64,000 bases of DNA. Origin: Devosia algicola. GTDB taxonomy: Bacteria; Pseudomonadota; Alphaproteobacteria; Rhizobiales; Devosiaceae. Numbering within the stretch: the stretch's first letter is position 1; each line of letters begins with the position of its first letter. Location of the stretch: assembly GCF_028816455.1 (NCBI RefSeq), contig NZ_CP118246.1, forward strand, positions 3,424,501 to 3,488,500, in the 5' to 3' direction. Position numbers and translations under genes: made by a program. Below, one piece after another: positions 31,607 through 41,001 of this stretch. The notes under the pieces are model-generated. The model ran no database searches. It was given only the letters and a program-made list of their open reading frames with translations, and had not been told where the DNA came from.

Positions 31607-32260
31607 TCAGGCAGTGCCGGCGAAGCCAAGCCGGAACTGCACCACAGGCGCAAAATCAGCCCGATGGTGACGGCAGGGACCATGGGCGCCAAGCGCCGCA
31701 AGATGCTGGGGTGTGCCATAGCCCTTGTGCCCTGAAAACCCGAACTGTGGCGCATCGCAATCCATAATCGCACACATGCGATCCCGCATGACTTTGGCCA
31801 CGATCGACGCGGCAGCAATCGAAACGCTGCGTCCATCGCCGCCAATCAGCGCCTCGCTTTGGCAGGGCATGCCCGGCGGCACGTCGCGGCCATCGATAAG
31901 CGCGCAATCGGGTTGTCGCGACAGGCCATTGGCCGATTGGGCCATCGCCCACAAAGTGGCGCCGCGAATATTGCGTGTCTGAATGATTTGGGGCGGTGCC
32001 GCCACCACCGCGATTGCCGCGCCGCTGGCTACGATATGATCGAACAGCGCCTCGCGCTGGCGCGCGTTCAGTTTTTTGGAATCGTTCAGGCCTGTCGGAA
32101 TGATGTCGGCGTTGAGCACCACAGCGGCCACCACCACCGGACCCGCCAGCGGCCCGCGCCCGGCCTCGTCAATGCCCGCAATAATTCTGGCGCCCCGTGC
32201 CATCGCAGCGCTTTCACAAGAAAAATCGGGTATTTGAATGGGTTTCGATTCTCTGGTCAT
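31607..32260 (-). CDS. rnhB: Ribonuclease HII
   Basis: Cleaves RNA in RNA-DNA hybrids and removes misincorporated ribonucleotides, 217 aa. The active-site motif is GIDEAGRGPLAGPV with D31 and E32; NDSKKLNARQRE, DGRD and ASIVAKVMRDR are also present. The first 20 residues precede the core, and an ATG at residue 20 is an alternative start. Located upstream of ccrM with a 92-bp gap. Confidence 0.95.
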   Translation of the reverse strand: MTRESKPIQIPDFSCESAAMARGARIIAGIDEAGRGPLAGPVVVAAVVLNADIIPTGLNDSKKLNARQREALFDHIVASGAAIAVVAAPPQIIQTRNIRGATLWAMAQSANGLSRQPDCALIDGRDVPPGMPCQSEALIGGDGRSVSIAAASIVAKVMRDRMCAIMDCDAPQFGFSGHKGYGTPQHLAALGAHGPCRHHRADFAPVVQFRLGFAGTA

Positions 32261-32372
32261 GCATCAGAACTTTGCTGCGTGATCGTGAAGGCGTCGGGTT
32301 GGGACTTGGTCCTTGCCGGGTTATCACTGATGTATGTCGAGGCCAATAGGAAGCTGACGCGGAGATGCCCAG

Positions 32373-32969
32373 ATGCCAATACATCGATTTCTAGCCGCCG
32401 TTGGGCTGCTGGCGATGTTCAACCAACCGCTGGTCGCAGAACCATTTCACCACCCCTATGGCGAATGGCGCGACTATAGCCAGGACTGGCTCGCAATCTG
32501 TCCCGACACGATCGATGAAAGCGCCAGCACCTATTACGGCTTTTCCTGTTTTGCCAGTACCGGATCGACCGCGCTCAATGCTGCAAATCTACCAGCCTAT
32601 AAACTGACCTTGCTGCTCAATCGCCTGACGGGCGCCCTCGACATCGCCATTACGGACGCTTCCACCGATGGCGCCGAGATCGACCCTGTCCACTCGATAT
32701 CGATCGGGTTTAACGGCGCACCAACGGTTACGCTGAATCTCGCAGCCGACCTTGAAACGCGCTACAATACGGTTAATCAGTATTTTGTCGTCAACGACCA
32801 GTTGCGTGAAGACCTGCTCGCATCAATGAAAGCACGTACCGCAATGACCGTGACGCTGCCGATAATTGGCGCCGAATCTGACAGCCGCACGATCCGCTTT
32901 TCCCTGCGTGGGGTCACGGCCTCTCTCGACTTCATGGCAAGCTATGCGCGGAAACTGGCACAATATTAA
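32373..32969 (+). CDS. Hypothetical secreted protein
   Basis: Protein of 198 aa with a signal peptide (about residues 1-22, cleavage near LVAEP). The mature part has a WLAICPD and FSCFAS cysteine pair and ends with RTIRFSLRGVTASLDFMASYAR. The late arginine-rich RxxxFSLxG pattern recalls IalB-like invasion-locus proteins, but I cannot assign it firmly. It lies alone between rnhB and the convergent radical SAM gene. Confidence 0.7.
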   Translation: MPIHRFLAAVGLLAMFNQPLVAEPFHHPYGEWRDYSQDWLAICPDTIDESASTYYGFSCFASTGSTALNAANLPAYKLTLLLNRLTGALDIAITDASTDGAEIDPVHSISIGFNGAPTVTLNLAADLETRYNTVNQYFVVNDQLREDLLASMKARTAMTVTLPIIGAESDSRTIRFSLRGVTASLDFMASYARKLAQY

Positions 32970-32975
32970 GCCAAC

Positions 32976-34126
32976 CTAAAACAGGCTCATCTGCCGGTCT
33001 TCAAGGCGCGGCGGCTCGAACAGGTCGGTCCGCAGGCTCGGTAGCTTTTCGTCCAGGCCATAGCGGGTTCTTGCCTTTTCAAACCGCTGTCGCAACAGGG
33101 TTGCATAGGCCCCTTCGCCGCGCATTCGGCTTCCAAAGCGCGCGTCATTGTCCTGACCGCCGCGTGTATCACGCACAAGCGACAATACATGCCGTACCCG
33201 ATCCGGAAAATGCCGCAACAGCCACTCACGGAACACGTCGCGAACCTCACCCGGCAGACGCAACAGGATCATCGCCGCCCCACGGGCACCCTGCGCCGCT
33301 GCCGCGTCGAGAATTCGCTCCAACTCCATATCATTGATGGCCGGTATCATCGGCGACGCCAGCACGGCGACCGGTACACCCGCGTCGCTCAACAGCCTGA
33401 TCGCTTCCAGCCGCCGCGCCGGGCTGGACGCGCGGGGTTCCATCTTCCGGCTGAGTTTGTGGTCCATCGACGTCATTGAGATGCCAACTTTGACCAGCCC
33501 ATGCCTGGCCAGTTCACTCAACAGATCCAGATCGCGCACGATAAGCGCGGACTTGGTGGTAATCATCGTCGGGTGTCTGGTTTCCAGAAACACTTCCAGA
33601 ATATTCCGCGTCAATTTGTGGGTACGTTCGGCCGGTTGGTAAGGATCGGTATTGGTGCCCATGGCAATGGGTTTGACTTTGTAATTTTTCGCACCAAGTT
33701 CCGCGCGCAACACCTCCACCGCATTGGTCTTCACGTAAATATCACGTTCAAACTCAATCCCGGCAGAATGGCCAAGATAGCTGTGGGTCGGACGGGCAAA
33801 GCAATATGAACACCCATGCTCGCACCCCCGATAAGCATTGATCGAGCGTTCGAAATTGATATCGGGACTGTCATTGGCGCTGATAATTGACTTGGCGCGC
33901 TCCAGATGCTCAACGGTTTCGAATAATGGCAGCGGCTCGACACTGCCCCAGCCATCATCAAACCCTTCCCGACTGACTTTCTCGAAGCGGCCAGATCGAT
34001 TGGATTGGGCGCCACGACCACGATTGCGTCGCGGATCAACAAGGCTCACGGCGCGCCAGATCAGCGTCCCGGCTCAAGGCTCAACCGTTCCAGCGCTTCA
34101 AAAGATGGGGCCTGATAGAGGGCCAT
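32976..34126 (-). CDS. PA0069 family radical SAM protein, two frame breaks at its N-terminus
   Basis: About 382 aa after repair. The radical SAM cluster motif is GCEHGCSYCFARPTHSY (C-x3-C-x2-C). The protein resembles spore photoproduct lyase-like PA0069 proteins; the reaction is unknown. Uncorrected, the frame opens only at a GTG (34049) with no ribosome site. Removing extra bases at AGGCT 34042-34046 and 34077-34081 fuses it to an upstream ATG at 34126 behind AGGAGAG. The new start reads MALYQAPSFEALERLSLSRD and leads into ELVDPRRNRGRGAQSN. The core is certain; the extended start is inferred. Confidence 0.85.
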
Positions 34127-34369
34127 GTCTGCTCTCCTGCACGTGACACAATTTGGAATCGTTTCACGGTTAACGTTCTTCCAACAATAGCAGTTGCATG
34201 AGAACAAAACAAGAACTATAGCAGGATTGTCCAGTATGCCGACGACGTTGCTCCCCGCTTGACAATGTCGGCATGAAGGTGGATGTCATCGCCGCTTGCG
34301 TCTACCGTGATTGGTGCGTCGGCACTGGTCAAAATTCTCAAAGGGATCCCATGAGCATCGAGATCCGCT

Positions 34370-35830
34370 ATGACCCCCGAAGTAACAATTCCTGAGTTGA
34401 GCGAGCAGGAGATCGGTGCACGCAACAGGTTGGTAATCCTGCTGCTGCTGGTGTCGGCATTTGTCGTTATTCTCAACGAAACCATCATGAGTGTGGCGTT
34501 GCCACGTCTGATGGTGGCGCTGGATATTACAGCGAGCTCCGCCCAGTGGTTGACTGCAGCGTTCATGCTGACGATGGCGGTGGTGATTCCGGTGACCGGA
34601 TATTTGCTGCAGCGGCTCAATACGCGACCGGTATTTGTTCTGGCGATGTCACTGTTTAGCCTTGGCACCCTGATCTGCGCCGCGTCCCCCGGTTTTGCAT
34701 CATTGTTGATTGGACGGATTGTCCAGGCCAGCGGCACCGCAATCATGATGCCCCTGCTCATGACCACGGTCATGCATCTGGTGCCGCCAAAATCGCGGGG
34801 CAAGACAATGGGCAATATTTCCATCGTGATCTCGGTTGCCCCGGCCATTGGCCCAACGATTTCGGGGCTGATCCTGAGTGTTCTGGATTGGCGCTGGATG
34901 TTTATCCTGGTGCTACCAATCGCTTTGGGCGCGCTGGCGTTGGGGTATGCAAAAATCCGAAATGTCTCCACGCCCCGCGCCGCGCCAATCGATATCCTGT
35001 CGGTGATATTGGCTGCAATCGGGTTCGGCGGACTGGTTTACGGGTTGAGCGGCGTCGGTGAGGCCGGTGCGGGAGAAAGTTCGGCGCTTACCGCTTGGGT
35101 GCCGATCATTGTCGGTACGACCGTGATCATCATCTTTGTGCTACGCCAATTGTCGCTGCAAAAGCGCGAAGCGGCCCTGCTGGATTTAAGAACGCTCAAT
35201 GTCACCAACTTTTCGGTATCGGTGGCAATGATGGCTCTGTTGATGCTGTCCTTGTTCGGCGTAATGATCCTGTTGCCGATCTATCTGCAAAACGTTGTCG
35301 GGCTCACCACGTTGCAGACGGGCCTGTTATTGTTGCCCGGTGGCTTGGTAATGGGGCTGTGTGCGCCCACCGTTGGTTCGCTCTATGATCGATATGGCCC
35401 AACGGTGCTGCTTGTGCCGGGCGCCACGCTGGTCAGCGCTGCGATGTGGTTTTTCACAACCGTCACCCAGGACACCAGCATTATTTTGCTGCTGGGCACG
35501 CATTTGACCCTGAGTGTGGGACTGGGACTGCTGTTCACCCCGCTATTCAGCGCCAGCCTTGGATCGCTGCCACCGCACCTTTACTCTCATGGCAGCGCCA
35601 TGATCGGCACGACCCAACAGGTTGCCGGCGCTGCGGGTACGGCGCTGTTCGTGGCTTTGATGACCGCGCAAACGCTGAATCTGGCCAATGGGGGCGCCGA
35701 ACCGATTACGGCGGCGGCGGGCGGTATTCGCGCCGCATTCCTATGTGGCGCGATTATCTCGCTTCTGACCGTTATGGGCGCATTCTTTGTCAGAAAACCC
35801 GACAATGATGCCGCCCATGGAGCACACTAG
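34370..35830 (+). CDS. MFS multidrug transporter, DHA2 type
   Basis: Drug:proton antiporter of 486 aa with about 14 hydrophobic segments, as in the EmrB/QacA group. NETIMSVALPRLMVALDI near the start and the first-half motif C (VAPAIGPTISGLIL) are characteristic. It is intact. No adjacent regulator or HlyD-type partner is present. The ATG at 34370 is used; the 240 bp upstream hold no gene I can support. Confidence 0.88.
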   Translation: MTPEVTIPELSEQEIGARNRLVILLLLVSAFVVILNETIMSVALPRLMVALDITASSAQWLTAAFMLTMAVVIPVTGYLLQRLNTRPVFVLAMSLFSLGTLICAASPGFASLLIGRIVQASGTAIMMPLLMTTVMHLVPPKSRGKTMGNISIVISVAPAIGPTISGLILSVLDWRWMFILVLPIALGALALGYAKIRNVSTPRAAPIDILSVILAAIGFGGLVYGLSGVGEAGAGESSALTAWVPIIVGTTVIIIFVLRQLSLQKREAALLDLRTLNVTNFSVSVAMMALLMLSLFGVMILLPIYLQNVVGLTTLQTGLLLLPGGLVMGLCAPTVGSLYDRYGPTVLLVPGATLVSAAMWFFTTVTQDTSIILLLGTHLTLSVGLGLLFTPLFSASLGSLPPHLYSHGSAMIGTTQQVAGAAGTALFVALMTAQTLNLANGGAEPITAAAGGIRAAFLCGAIISLLTVMGAFFVRKPDNDAAHGAH

Positions 35831-35857
35831 GATGCGCGGTACCCTTGAACGCGCATC
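35831..35857. terminator. Hairpin between convergent MFS and infA genes
   Basis: GATGCGCG (35831-35838) pairs perfectly with CGCGCATC (35850-35857). It lies between two convergent stops, but neither side has a T-tract, so intrinsic termination is uncertain. Confidence 0.45.
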
Positions 35858-35869
35858 CGCCTGATCGGC

Positions 35870-36088
35870 TTAGCGGAAGCGGTAGGTCAAACGACCCTTG
35901 GTAAGATCGTAGGGCGTCATTTCGCAAAGAACCTTGTCGCCCGCCAGAACGCGAATGCGGTTCTTGCGCAGCTTGCCGGCAGTGTGGGCGATGATCTCGT
36001 GATCATTTTCCAGCTTGACCCGGAAGGTCGCATTGGGAAGTAATTCGGTCACTACGCCTGGAAATTCGAGAACGTCTTCTTTGGCCAT
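35870..36088 (-). CDS. infA: Translation initiation factor IF-1
   Basis: Essential OB-fold protein of 72 aa that binds the ribosomal A site during initiation. It is full length, with [38 protein letters not shown] and the typical end [10 protein letters not shown]. It is intact, and the sequence is near invariant in alphaproteobacteria. Confidence 0.98.
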   Translation of the reverse strand: MAKEDVLEFPGVVTELLPNATFRVKLENDHEIIAHTAGKLRKNRIRVLAGDKVLCEMTPYDLTKGRLTYRFR

Positions 36089-36546
36089 CTGGGCTCCTGA
36101 GCAGCCGCCTTGAGGGGACGAGGTGCTCGACCGGACTCATATGGGGCATATTGAGATAGTTGCTGACATGATAACCGGGTTTCCCCAGAGACCACCCTCT
36201 CAGCAAGTTTTCGAGGTGAGCGCTTCTTACAGCAAGTTGATTGCTTTGTGAACTGGAACAATTACTCCAGCGCTCGGGCTCACTCCTGCTACCTCGATAT
36301 GGGCAATCCGCCGAAAAATACAATAGTTGAGGATATTTGCGACCGACTGGACTTGAACGGGCCCAGCCGGACTTGCGTTTTGCAGCTTTACAGGGCAAAA
36401 GGGCGCAACTCATCGGACCCGGTGCGATCCCGGGTGGCTCTTCCGGCCGCCAATCCGCCGGATAAATCAGCAAGTAACCGCCTTGTCGGGCCGGCTTCGC
36501 CAATCAGTGGCGCAACCAGCCCACTCATGCTGTCTGGACCTCGCTT
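36089..36546. other. Intergenic region between infA and the SulP transporter
   Basis: About 458 bp between divergent genes. I found no tRNA, no convincing small ORF and no clear promoter pair. It presumably carries both promoters. Confidence 0.5.
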
Positions 36547-38031
36547 ATGAATTTTACCGAAACCTTCCGCCGCGACTGGCTATCCAATATCCGTGGCGAC
36601 GTACTGGCGGGCATGGTTGTGGCCATGGCGCTGATCCCTGAAGCCATCGGCTTCTCCATCATTGCCGGTGTCGACCCCAAGGTCGGCCTCTATGCTTCCT
36701 TCACAATCGCCATCATCATCTCGATTACCGGCGGCCGCGTCGGCATGATCTCGGCGGCAACGGCGGCAACCGCTGTGCTGATGGGATCGCTGGTACGTGA
36801 TCACGGGCTTCAATATCTGCTGGCGGCCACCATCCTTGCTGGCGTGATACAAGTGTTTGCCGGCTATATGCGCTTGGGTAACGTCATGCGGTTCGTGTCG
36901 CGCTCGGTCATGACCGGGTTCGTCAACGCCTTGGCCATCCTGATCTTCATGGCCCAATTGCCCGAGCTGATTGATCAATCCTGGCAGACCTACGCCATGG
37001 TCGCGGGCGGCCTGGCGATCATCTACCTGTTCCCACGCCTGACCACACTGGTGCCATCGCCGCTGGTCAGCATCATTGTTCTGACGATCCTTACCATTGT
37101 CTTGCAGCCTGATATCCGCATGGTTGGCGATCTGGGCGAACTGCCATCAGCGCTACCGACATTTTTGATCCCGAACGTGCCGTTCACGCTTGAAACGCTT
37201 TGGATCATCTTGCCCTATTCGATCGGGGTCGCCGCAGTTGGCTTGCTCGAGAGCCTGCTCACCGCTTCGATCGTTGACCAGATGACCGATACTGACAGCA
37301 ACAAGAATCGCGAGTGTATGGGGCAGGGTGTTGCCAATTTCTTCACCGGCTTTCTTGGTGGCATGGCCGGTTGCGCCATGATCGGGCAGTCAGTGATCAA
37401 CATCAAATCGGGCGGGCGGGGGCGACTGTCGACCTTTGTGGCCGGTGCTTTCCTTTTGTTCCTGCTGCTGGTGCTCGGCGATTGGGTGGCAATCATCCCG
37501 ATGCCCGCTCTCGTGGCCATCATGATCATGGTGTCAATCGGCACCTTCAATTGGAAATCATTTGCTGATCTGCGCAAGCATCCGCGCCGCTCCAGTCTCG
37601 TCATGCTGGCAACGGTTGCTACCGTGGTCGGGACGCATAATCTGGCGCTCGGCGTCGGCGTCGGCGTCCTGCTGTCGGCGCTGTTTTTTGCCTGGAAAGT
37701 GGCGCAGATTTTCCGCGTCAAGTCGCAACTGTCAGAGGATGGTCGCGAACGGACCTATGTGATCGAGGGTCAGGTATTTTTCGCCTCTGCCGAAGATTTC
37801 CTCAAGGCGTTCAATTTCAAAGAACCCATTGAACGCGCCAAGATCGACGTGTCCAATGCTCATATCTGGGACCTGACCGGCGTCGGCGCCATCGATATGG
37901 CGGTACTGAAATTCCGCCGCGAAGGGGTCGAGGCGCAGATCATCGGTATGAACGAGGCCAGCACCACCATCATGGACGAGTTGGCCACGCACAATGAACC
38001 CGGTGCGCTCGAGCGCATGTTCCAGCACTGA
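36547..38031 (+). CDS. SulP family anion transporter with STAS domain
   Basis: Membrane transporter of 494 aa. The SulP core covers about residues 10-390 ([59 protein letters not shown]), followed by a C-terminal STAS domain (about 400-494). The short, sodium-type architecture resembles BicA-like bicarbonate carriers, but sulfate or another anion cannot be excluded. It is intact. It is followed by an unusually long, repeat-rich gap. Confidence 0.9.
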   Translation: MNFTETFRRDWLSNIRGDVLAGMVVAMALIPEAIGFSIIAGVDPKVGLYASFTIAIIISITGGRVGMISAATAATAVLMGSLVRDHGLQYLLAATILAGVIQVFAGYMRLGNVMRFVSRSVMTGFVNALAILIFMAQLPELIDQSWQTYAMVAGGLAIIYLFPRLTTLVPSPLVSIIVLTILTIVLQPDIRMVGDLGELPSALPTFLIPNVPFTLETLWIILPYSIGVAAVGLLESLLTASIVDQMTDTDSNKNRECMGQGVANFFTGFLGGMAGCAMIGQSVINIKSGGRGRLSTFVAGAFLLFLLLVLGDWVAIIPMPALVAIMIMVSIGTFNWKSFADLRKHPRRSSLVMLATVATVVGTHNLALGVGVGVLLSALFFAWKVAQIFRVKSQLSEDGRERTYVIEGQVFFASAEDFLKAFNFKEPIERAKIDVSNAHIWDLTGVGAIDMAVLKFRREGVEAQIIGMNEASTTIMDELATHNEPGALERMFQH

Positions 38032-38121
38032 CCAATATTTGACGCGGCGACCAGCCGCGCCAAAGCCCCGGTTGGCCCATAGTGGGCCGCCGGTTTATTC
38101 CTCAAATAGTTGCCGCAGTGA

Positions 38122-38206
38122 GCGGCCAGGGCGAGACCTTGTCTCGTCGCGGGTCTTCCGCATTGTTTGAGTGAGACCAGGTCTCGCCCCAGCGGCCGGA
38201 TTTTTT
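38122..38206. repeat. Large imperfect inverted repeat with nested palindromes
   Basis: Left arm GCGGCC-AGG-GCGAGACC (from 38122) mirrors right arm GGTCTCGCCCC-AGCGGCC (to about 38197). Each arm contains its own GAGACC-GGTCTC type palindrome. TTTTTT follows at 38201, so it could also terminate sulP. The layout resembles a REP/BIME pair. Confidence 0.65.
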
Positions 38207-38513
38207 ATTCCATAGAGGCGCTTGGCGGGTAACGGCCATGATCCCGCGTTGTCGCTGCACCTGTCTTGGCGCTGCAGCGCTCAACGTTATCCCGGCGAGG
38301 GAAGATAACGGGGCACCAAAATAGAACCTGGGCCCAAACGACTTCGGACCCCCGACCACCCCGCACTCATCACTCGTCATGATCGCGCTCTGGCGCAAGG
38401 CTGGGATGGATTATGCGGGAGCGTTGAGGGGGCGGGGATATTTTTGTTTTGTTTTTGGTGCTGACGCCATAGCGGAGGCATTTTCGCCGGGGCCATACCA
38501 AACTCTGAATGTC

Positions 38514-38533
38514 ATCCCCGCGAAGGCGGGGAT
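38514..38533. repeat. REP-like palindrome ATCCCCGC-GAAG-GCGGGGAT
   Basis: Perfect 8-bp arms and a GAAG loop, within GTCATCCCCGCGAAGG. This element is widely dispersed in intergenic DNA of Proteobacteria, by general knowledge; only one copy was noticed in this window. Confidence 0.7.
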
Positions 38534-38599
38534 CCATTGTGAGAACACGGGATAGTGGGTCGACAGGCGATCTAGCGGGCGGAAAAACTTCACGATGGG

Positions 38600-38618
38600 C
38601 CCCGGGTCGAGCCCGGGG
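38600..38618. repeat. REP-like palindrome CCCCGGG-TCGAG-CCCGGGG
   Basis: Perfect 7-bp arms with a 5-nt loop, preceded by GATGGG and followed by TGAAAG. Similar GGGCCCCGGGTC-AGCCCGGGGTGA elements are frequent between genes in Hyphomicrobiales. Confidence 0.65.
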
Positions 38619-38707
38619 TGAAAGTCGGTGAGGGGGGTGGCGGGCTGGTTACCACCGGGTGGCGTCTGCTGTTGGTCACGGCAACTGGATCAATTCTGAC
38701 TAGACGA

Positions 38708-38727
38708 CATACCAACTGGTCGGTATG
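38708..38727. promoter_or_regulatory. TetR-type operator palindrome upstream of the GST gene
   Basis: CATACCAACTGGTCGGTATG is a near-perfect 20-bp palindrome (16 of 20 positions symmetric), 149 bp before the GST start. ATACC-N8-GGTAT operators are typical of TetR-family repressors that control detoxification genes. No tetR gene is in the window. Confidence 0.55.
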
Positions 38728-38875
38728 GTAGTGATGTGAGTGATTGAGACCGTTGGCCCATGAAACGGGATGCAAAACCACTCCGCGCCATCGCCGGCCA
38801 ATACCATTGGATACCGCCAAACTTGCCGAACAGGTCAATCAAAGCCCATAAATTGAGTTAAGAGGAAAAACTAAA

Positions 38876-39541
38876 ATGACCCGCGCAATGCCCATTACCA
38901 TCACCGCCTTCGAAAAATCGCCCGACCGCGGTGCGGGACTGGCGCGTGACACACGCGTTCGCTGGGCGCTAGAAGAAGTGGGCCAGCCATACGAGGTTCG
39001 TCTGCTGTCCTTTGCCGAGATGAAGAAACCGGCGCACCTGACGCTTCATCCCTTCGGGCAAATTCCAACCTATGAAGAAGGGGACCTGGTCCTGTTCGAG
39101 ACCGGGGCGATCATTTTCCATATAGCCGAGTGCCATTCGGGCCTTTTGCCGGAGGGTCCGGACGCCCGGGCGCGTGCCATCACCTGGATGTTCGCCGCGC
39201 TCAATACTGTGGAACCACCGATTCTTGATCTCTCAATCGCCAGAATTTTAGAGAGTGACAAACCCTGGGCCGAGCAACGCCTGCCACTCGTCAAAGATCG
39301 AGTGCGGAACCGATTGGATCAACTATCCCGTCACCTGGGCGATGCTGTCTGGCTCGAGAGTGCATTCAGCGCTGGCGACTTGATGATGGTGTCGGTGCTG
39401 CTCCGGTTGAAACCATCGGGCTTATTGACCGAATATCCAAATCTTGCCGACTATGTTGCCCGCGGCGAAGCGCGACCTGCTTACAAGCGGGCGTTCGCCG
39501 CGCAATTGGCGGTATTTACCGACACGTCAACAGGCGGATAA
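38876..39541 (+). CDS. Glutathione S-transferase family protein
   Basis: Protein of 221 aa with an N-terminal thioredoxin-like domain (VRWALEEVGQPYEVRLLSF, HPFGQIPTYEEGDLVLFETGAI; cis-proline P in QIPTY) and an all-helical C-terminal domain (SAGDLMMVSVLLRL). The substrate cannot be told. AAGAGGAAA precedes the ATG. The TetR-like operator upstream suggests inducible expression. Confidence 0.92.
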   Translation: MTRAMPITITAFEKSPDRGAGLARDTRVRWALEEVGQPYEVRLLSFAEMKKPAHLTLHPFGQIPTYEEGDLVLFETGAIIFHIAECHSGLLPEGPDARARAITWMFAALNTVEPPILDLSIARILESDKPWAEQRLPLVKDRVRNRLDQLSRHLGDAVWLESAFSAGDLMMVSVLLRLKPSGLLTEYPNLADYVARGEARPAYKRAFAAQLAVFTDTSTGG

Positions 39542-39547
39542 TGCAGA

Positions 39548-40462
39548 TTGAGTAGCACCGGGTCAATCGAGGGGTTCAGGATCGACGCGGCGCTGGTACG
39601 CCGGTTGGTAGGGGCGCAATTTCCTCAATGGGCGGCGTTGCCGGTAACACCGGTCGCGACCGGTGGCTGGGACAATCGGACATTTCATCTGGGCGACACC
39701 ATGAACGTTCGCCTGCCGAGCGCCGACCGCTATGTCGCTCAGATTGCCAAGGAGCAAAAGTGGCTCCCGCGCCTCGGCCCGCACCTGCCCCTGCCGATAC
39801 CGCACCCCGTCGCACTTGGCCAGTCCAGCACCGAATTTCCTGCGCCCTGGTCGATATATAGCTGGATCGCCGGGGAAACGGCGACGCTGGAGCGCATCCA
39901 TGATCCGCAAAAATTTGCGCGCGATCTTGCCGACTTTCTACATGCCCTGCACCAGGCCGATGCCACAGGCGGGCCACCGGCTGGAGCACATAATTTTCAT
40001 CGTGGTGGCTGGCTGGGCATTTATGACTCGGCGGTCCGCGACGCCCTTGCAGTACTCGGCAGCACTATTGACGCCCACGCCGCCACAAACATATGGGATG
40101 CCGCATTGAACGCGCCGTGGAGCGGTACGCCCGTTTGGGTGCACGGCGATATCAGTGCTGGCAATCTGCTGGTCGCCAACGGCCAATTGTGTGCGGTCAT
40201 TGACTTTGGCGGCGTTGGCGTTGGCGACTATGCCTGCGATCTGGTGATTGCCTGGACCTTGTTCGCTGCCGATTGTCGAAAAAATTTCAAAAGCGCCATC
40301 AATGCCGATTTCGCCTGTTGGGCGCGGGCGCGCGGCTGGGCACTATGGAAGGCGCTGATCACGCTGGCCGATCAAAATGGGACAGACGCGGGCAAGGCGG
40401 ACGAGGCGCGGCGCGTATTGGCGGCGGTGATCGCCGATCATTTTGCGGCCATCGCGCGTTAG
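39548..40462 (+). CDS. Aminoglycoside phosphotransferase-like kinase
   Basis: APH/choline-kinase fold protein of 304 aa. The catalytic loop is VWVHGDISAGNLLV with H199 and D201, followed by the metal-binding IDFGGVGVGDYACDL near residue 217. Substrate specificity is unknown; chromosomal relatives act on small metabolites and rarely give resistance. The assigned start is TTG at 39548, 7 nt past the GST stop; the ATG overlapping the GST stop ends after four codons. Confidence 0.85.
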   Translation: MSSTGSIEGFRIDAALVRRLVGAQFPQWAALPVTPVATGGWDNRTFHLGDTMNVRLPSADRYVAQIAKEQKWLPRLGPHLPLPIPHPVALGQSSTEFPAPWSIYSWIAGETATLERIHDPQKFARDLADFLHALHQADATGGPPAGAHNFHRGGWLGIYDSAVRDALAVLGSTIDAHAATNIWDAALNAPWSGTPVWVHGDISAGNLLVANGQLCAVIDFGGVGVGDYACDLVIAWTLFAADCRKNFKSAINADFACWARARGWALWKALITLADQNGTDAGKADEARRVLAAVIADHFAAIAR

Positions 40463-41001
40463 CGTTCGTCCAACCGAGGCATCAGTTCGACAAAATTGCA
40501 GGGGCTGTGGCGATAGTCGAGCTGGTGGCTCAATATCCCTTCCCAGGCATCGCGGCAGGCGCCGCGCGAGCCGGGCAGGGCAAAAACGAATGTGGTGCCG
40601 ATAAGCCCAGCCGTGGCGCGCGACTGGATTGAACTGGTGCCCACCGTGGTTGCTGAATATTGGTGGAACAGTACCGAGAACCCGTCCATGCGCTTGTCAA
40701 ACAGCGGCTCGATCGCTTCAGGCGTCACATCGCGTCCTGAAAAGCCGGTGCCGCCAGTGGTCAGCACCACGTCCACCCTTGGCTCGGCGACAAGGTTTTG
40801 CACCGACTGCCGGATCAACTGGATATTGTCGCGCACTACCTGCCGACCGGCACAATGGTGACCATCTGCCTCAAGCAGCGATTGCAAGAGAGCGCCCGCC
40901 GTGTCGGTATCAAGGGTGCGCGTGTCCGACACCGCAATGATGCCGATATTGAGCGGCTTGAAATTGCGGCTGGGATCCAGTGCTGCCTTAAACATCGCCA
41001 T
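40459..41001 (-). CDS. moaB: Molybdenum cofactor biosynthesis protein B
   Basis: MoaB/Mog fold protein of 180 aa, thought to adenylylate molybdopterin. LNIGIIAVSDTRTLDTDTAG near residue 17 and TTGGTGFSGRDVTPEAIEPL near 81 are the defining motifs. It is intact. Its start overlaps the end of the upstream MFS gene by 14 bp, so translation is likely coupled. Confidence 0.94.
   Translation of the reverse strand: MAMFKAALDPSRNFKPLNIGIIAVSDTRTLDTDTAGALLQSLLEADGHHCAGRQVVRDNIQLIRQSVQNLVAEPRVDVVLTTGGTGFSGRDVTPEAIEPLFDKRMDGFSVLFHQYSATTVGTSSIQSRATAGLIGTTFVFALPGSRGACRDAWEGILSHQLDYRHSPCNFVELMPRLDER

Larger units (their letters stand above)
38032..38875. other. Long intergenic region rich in palindromic elements
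   Basis: About 844 bp without a supportable gene. It holds three unrelated palindromic elements (38122-38206, 38514-38533, 38600-38618) and a TetR-like operator before the GST gene. Short open frames here have no recognisable product. Confidence 0.7.

Noticed and set aside
34273..34392. Small plus-strand frame (39 codons) before the MFS gene, as a possible leader peptide
   Set aside because: It overlaps the MFS start but has no clear ribosome site or attenuator structure, so there is no support for translation.
34216..34971. Minus-strand open frame overlapping the MFS gene start
   Set aside because: Antisense to conserved transporter helices and without a recognisable product.
36300..36420. 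Possible tRNA between infA and sulP
   Set aside because: No T-loop GGTTCGA-type box or cloverleaf could be found on either strand.
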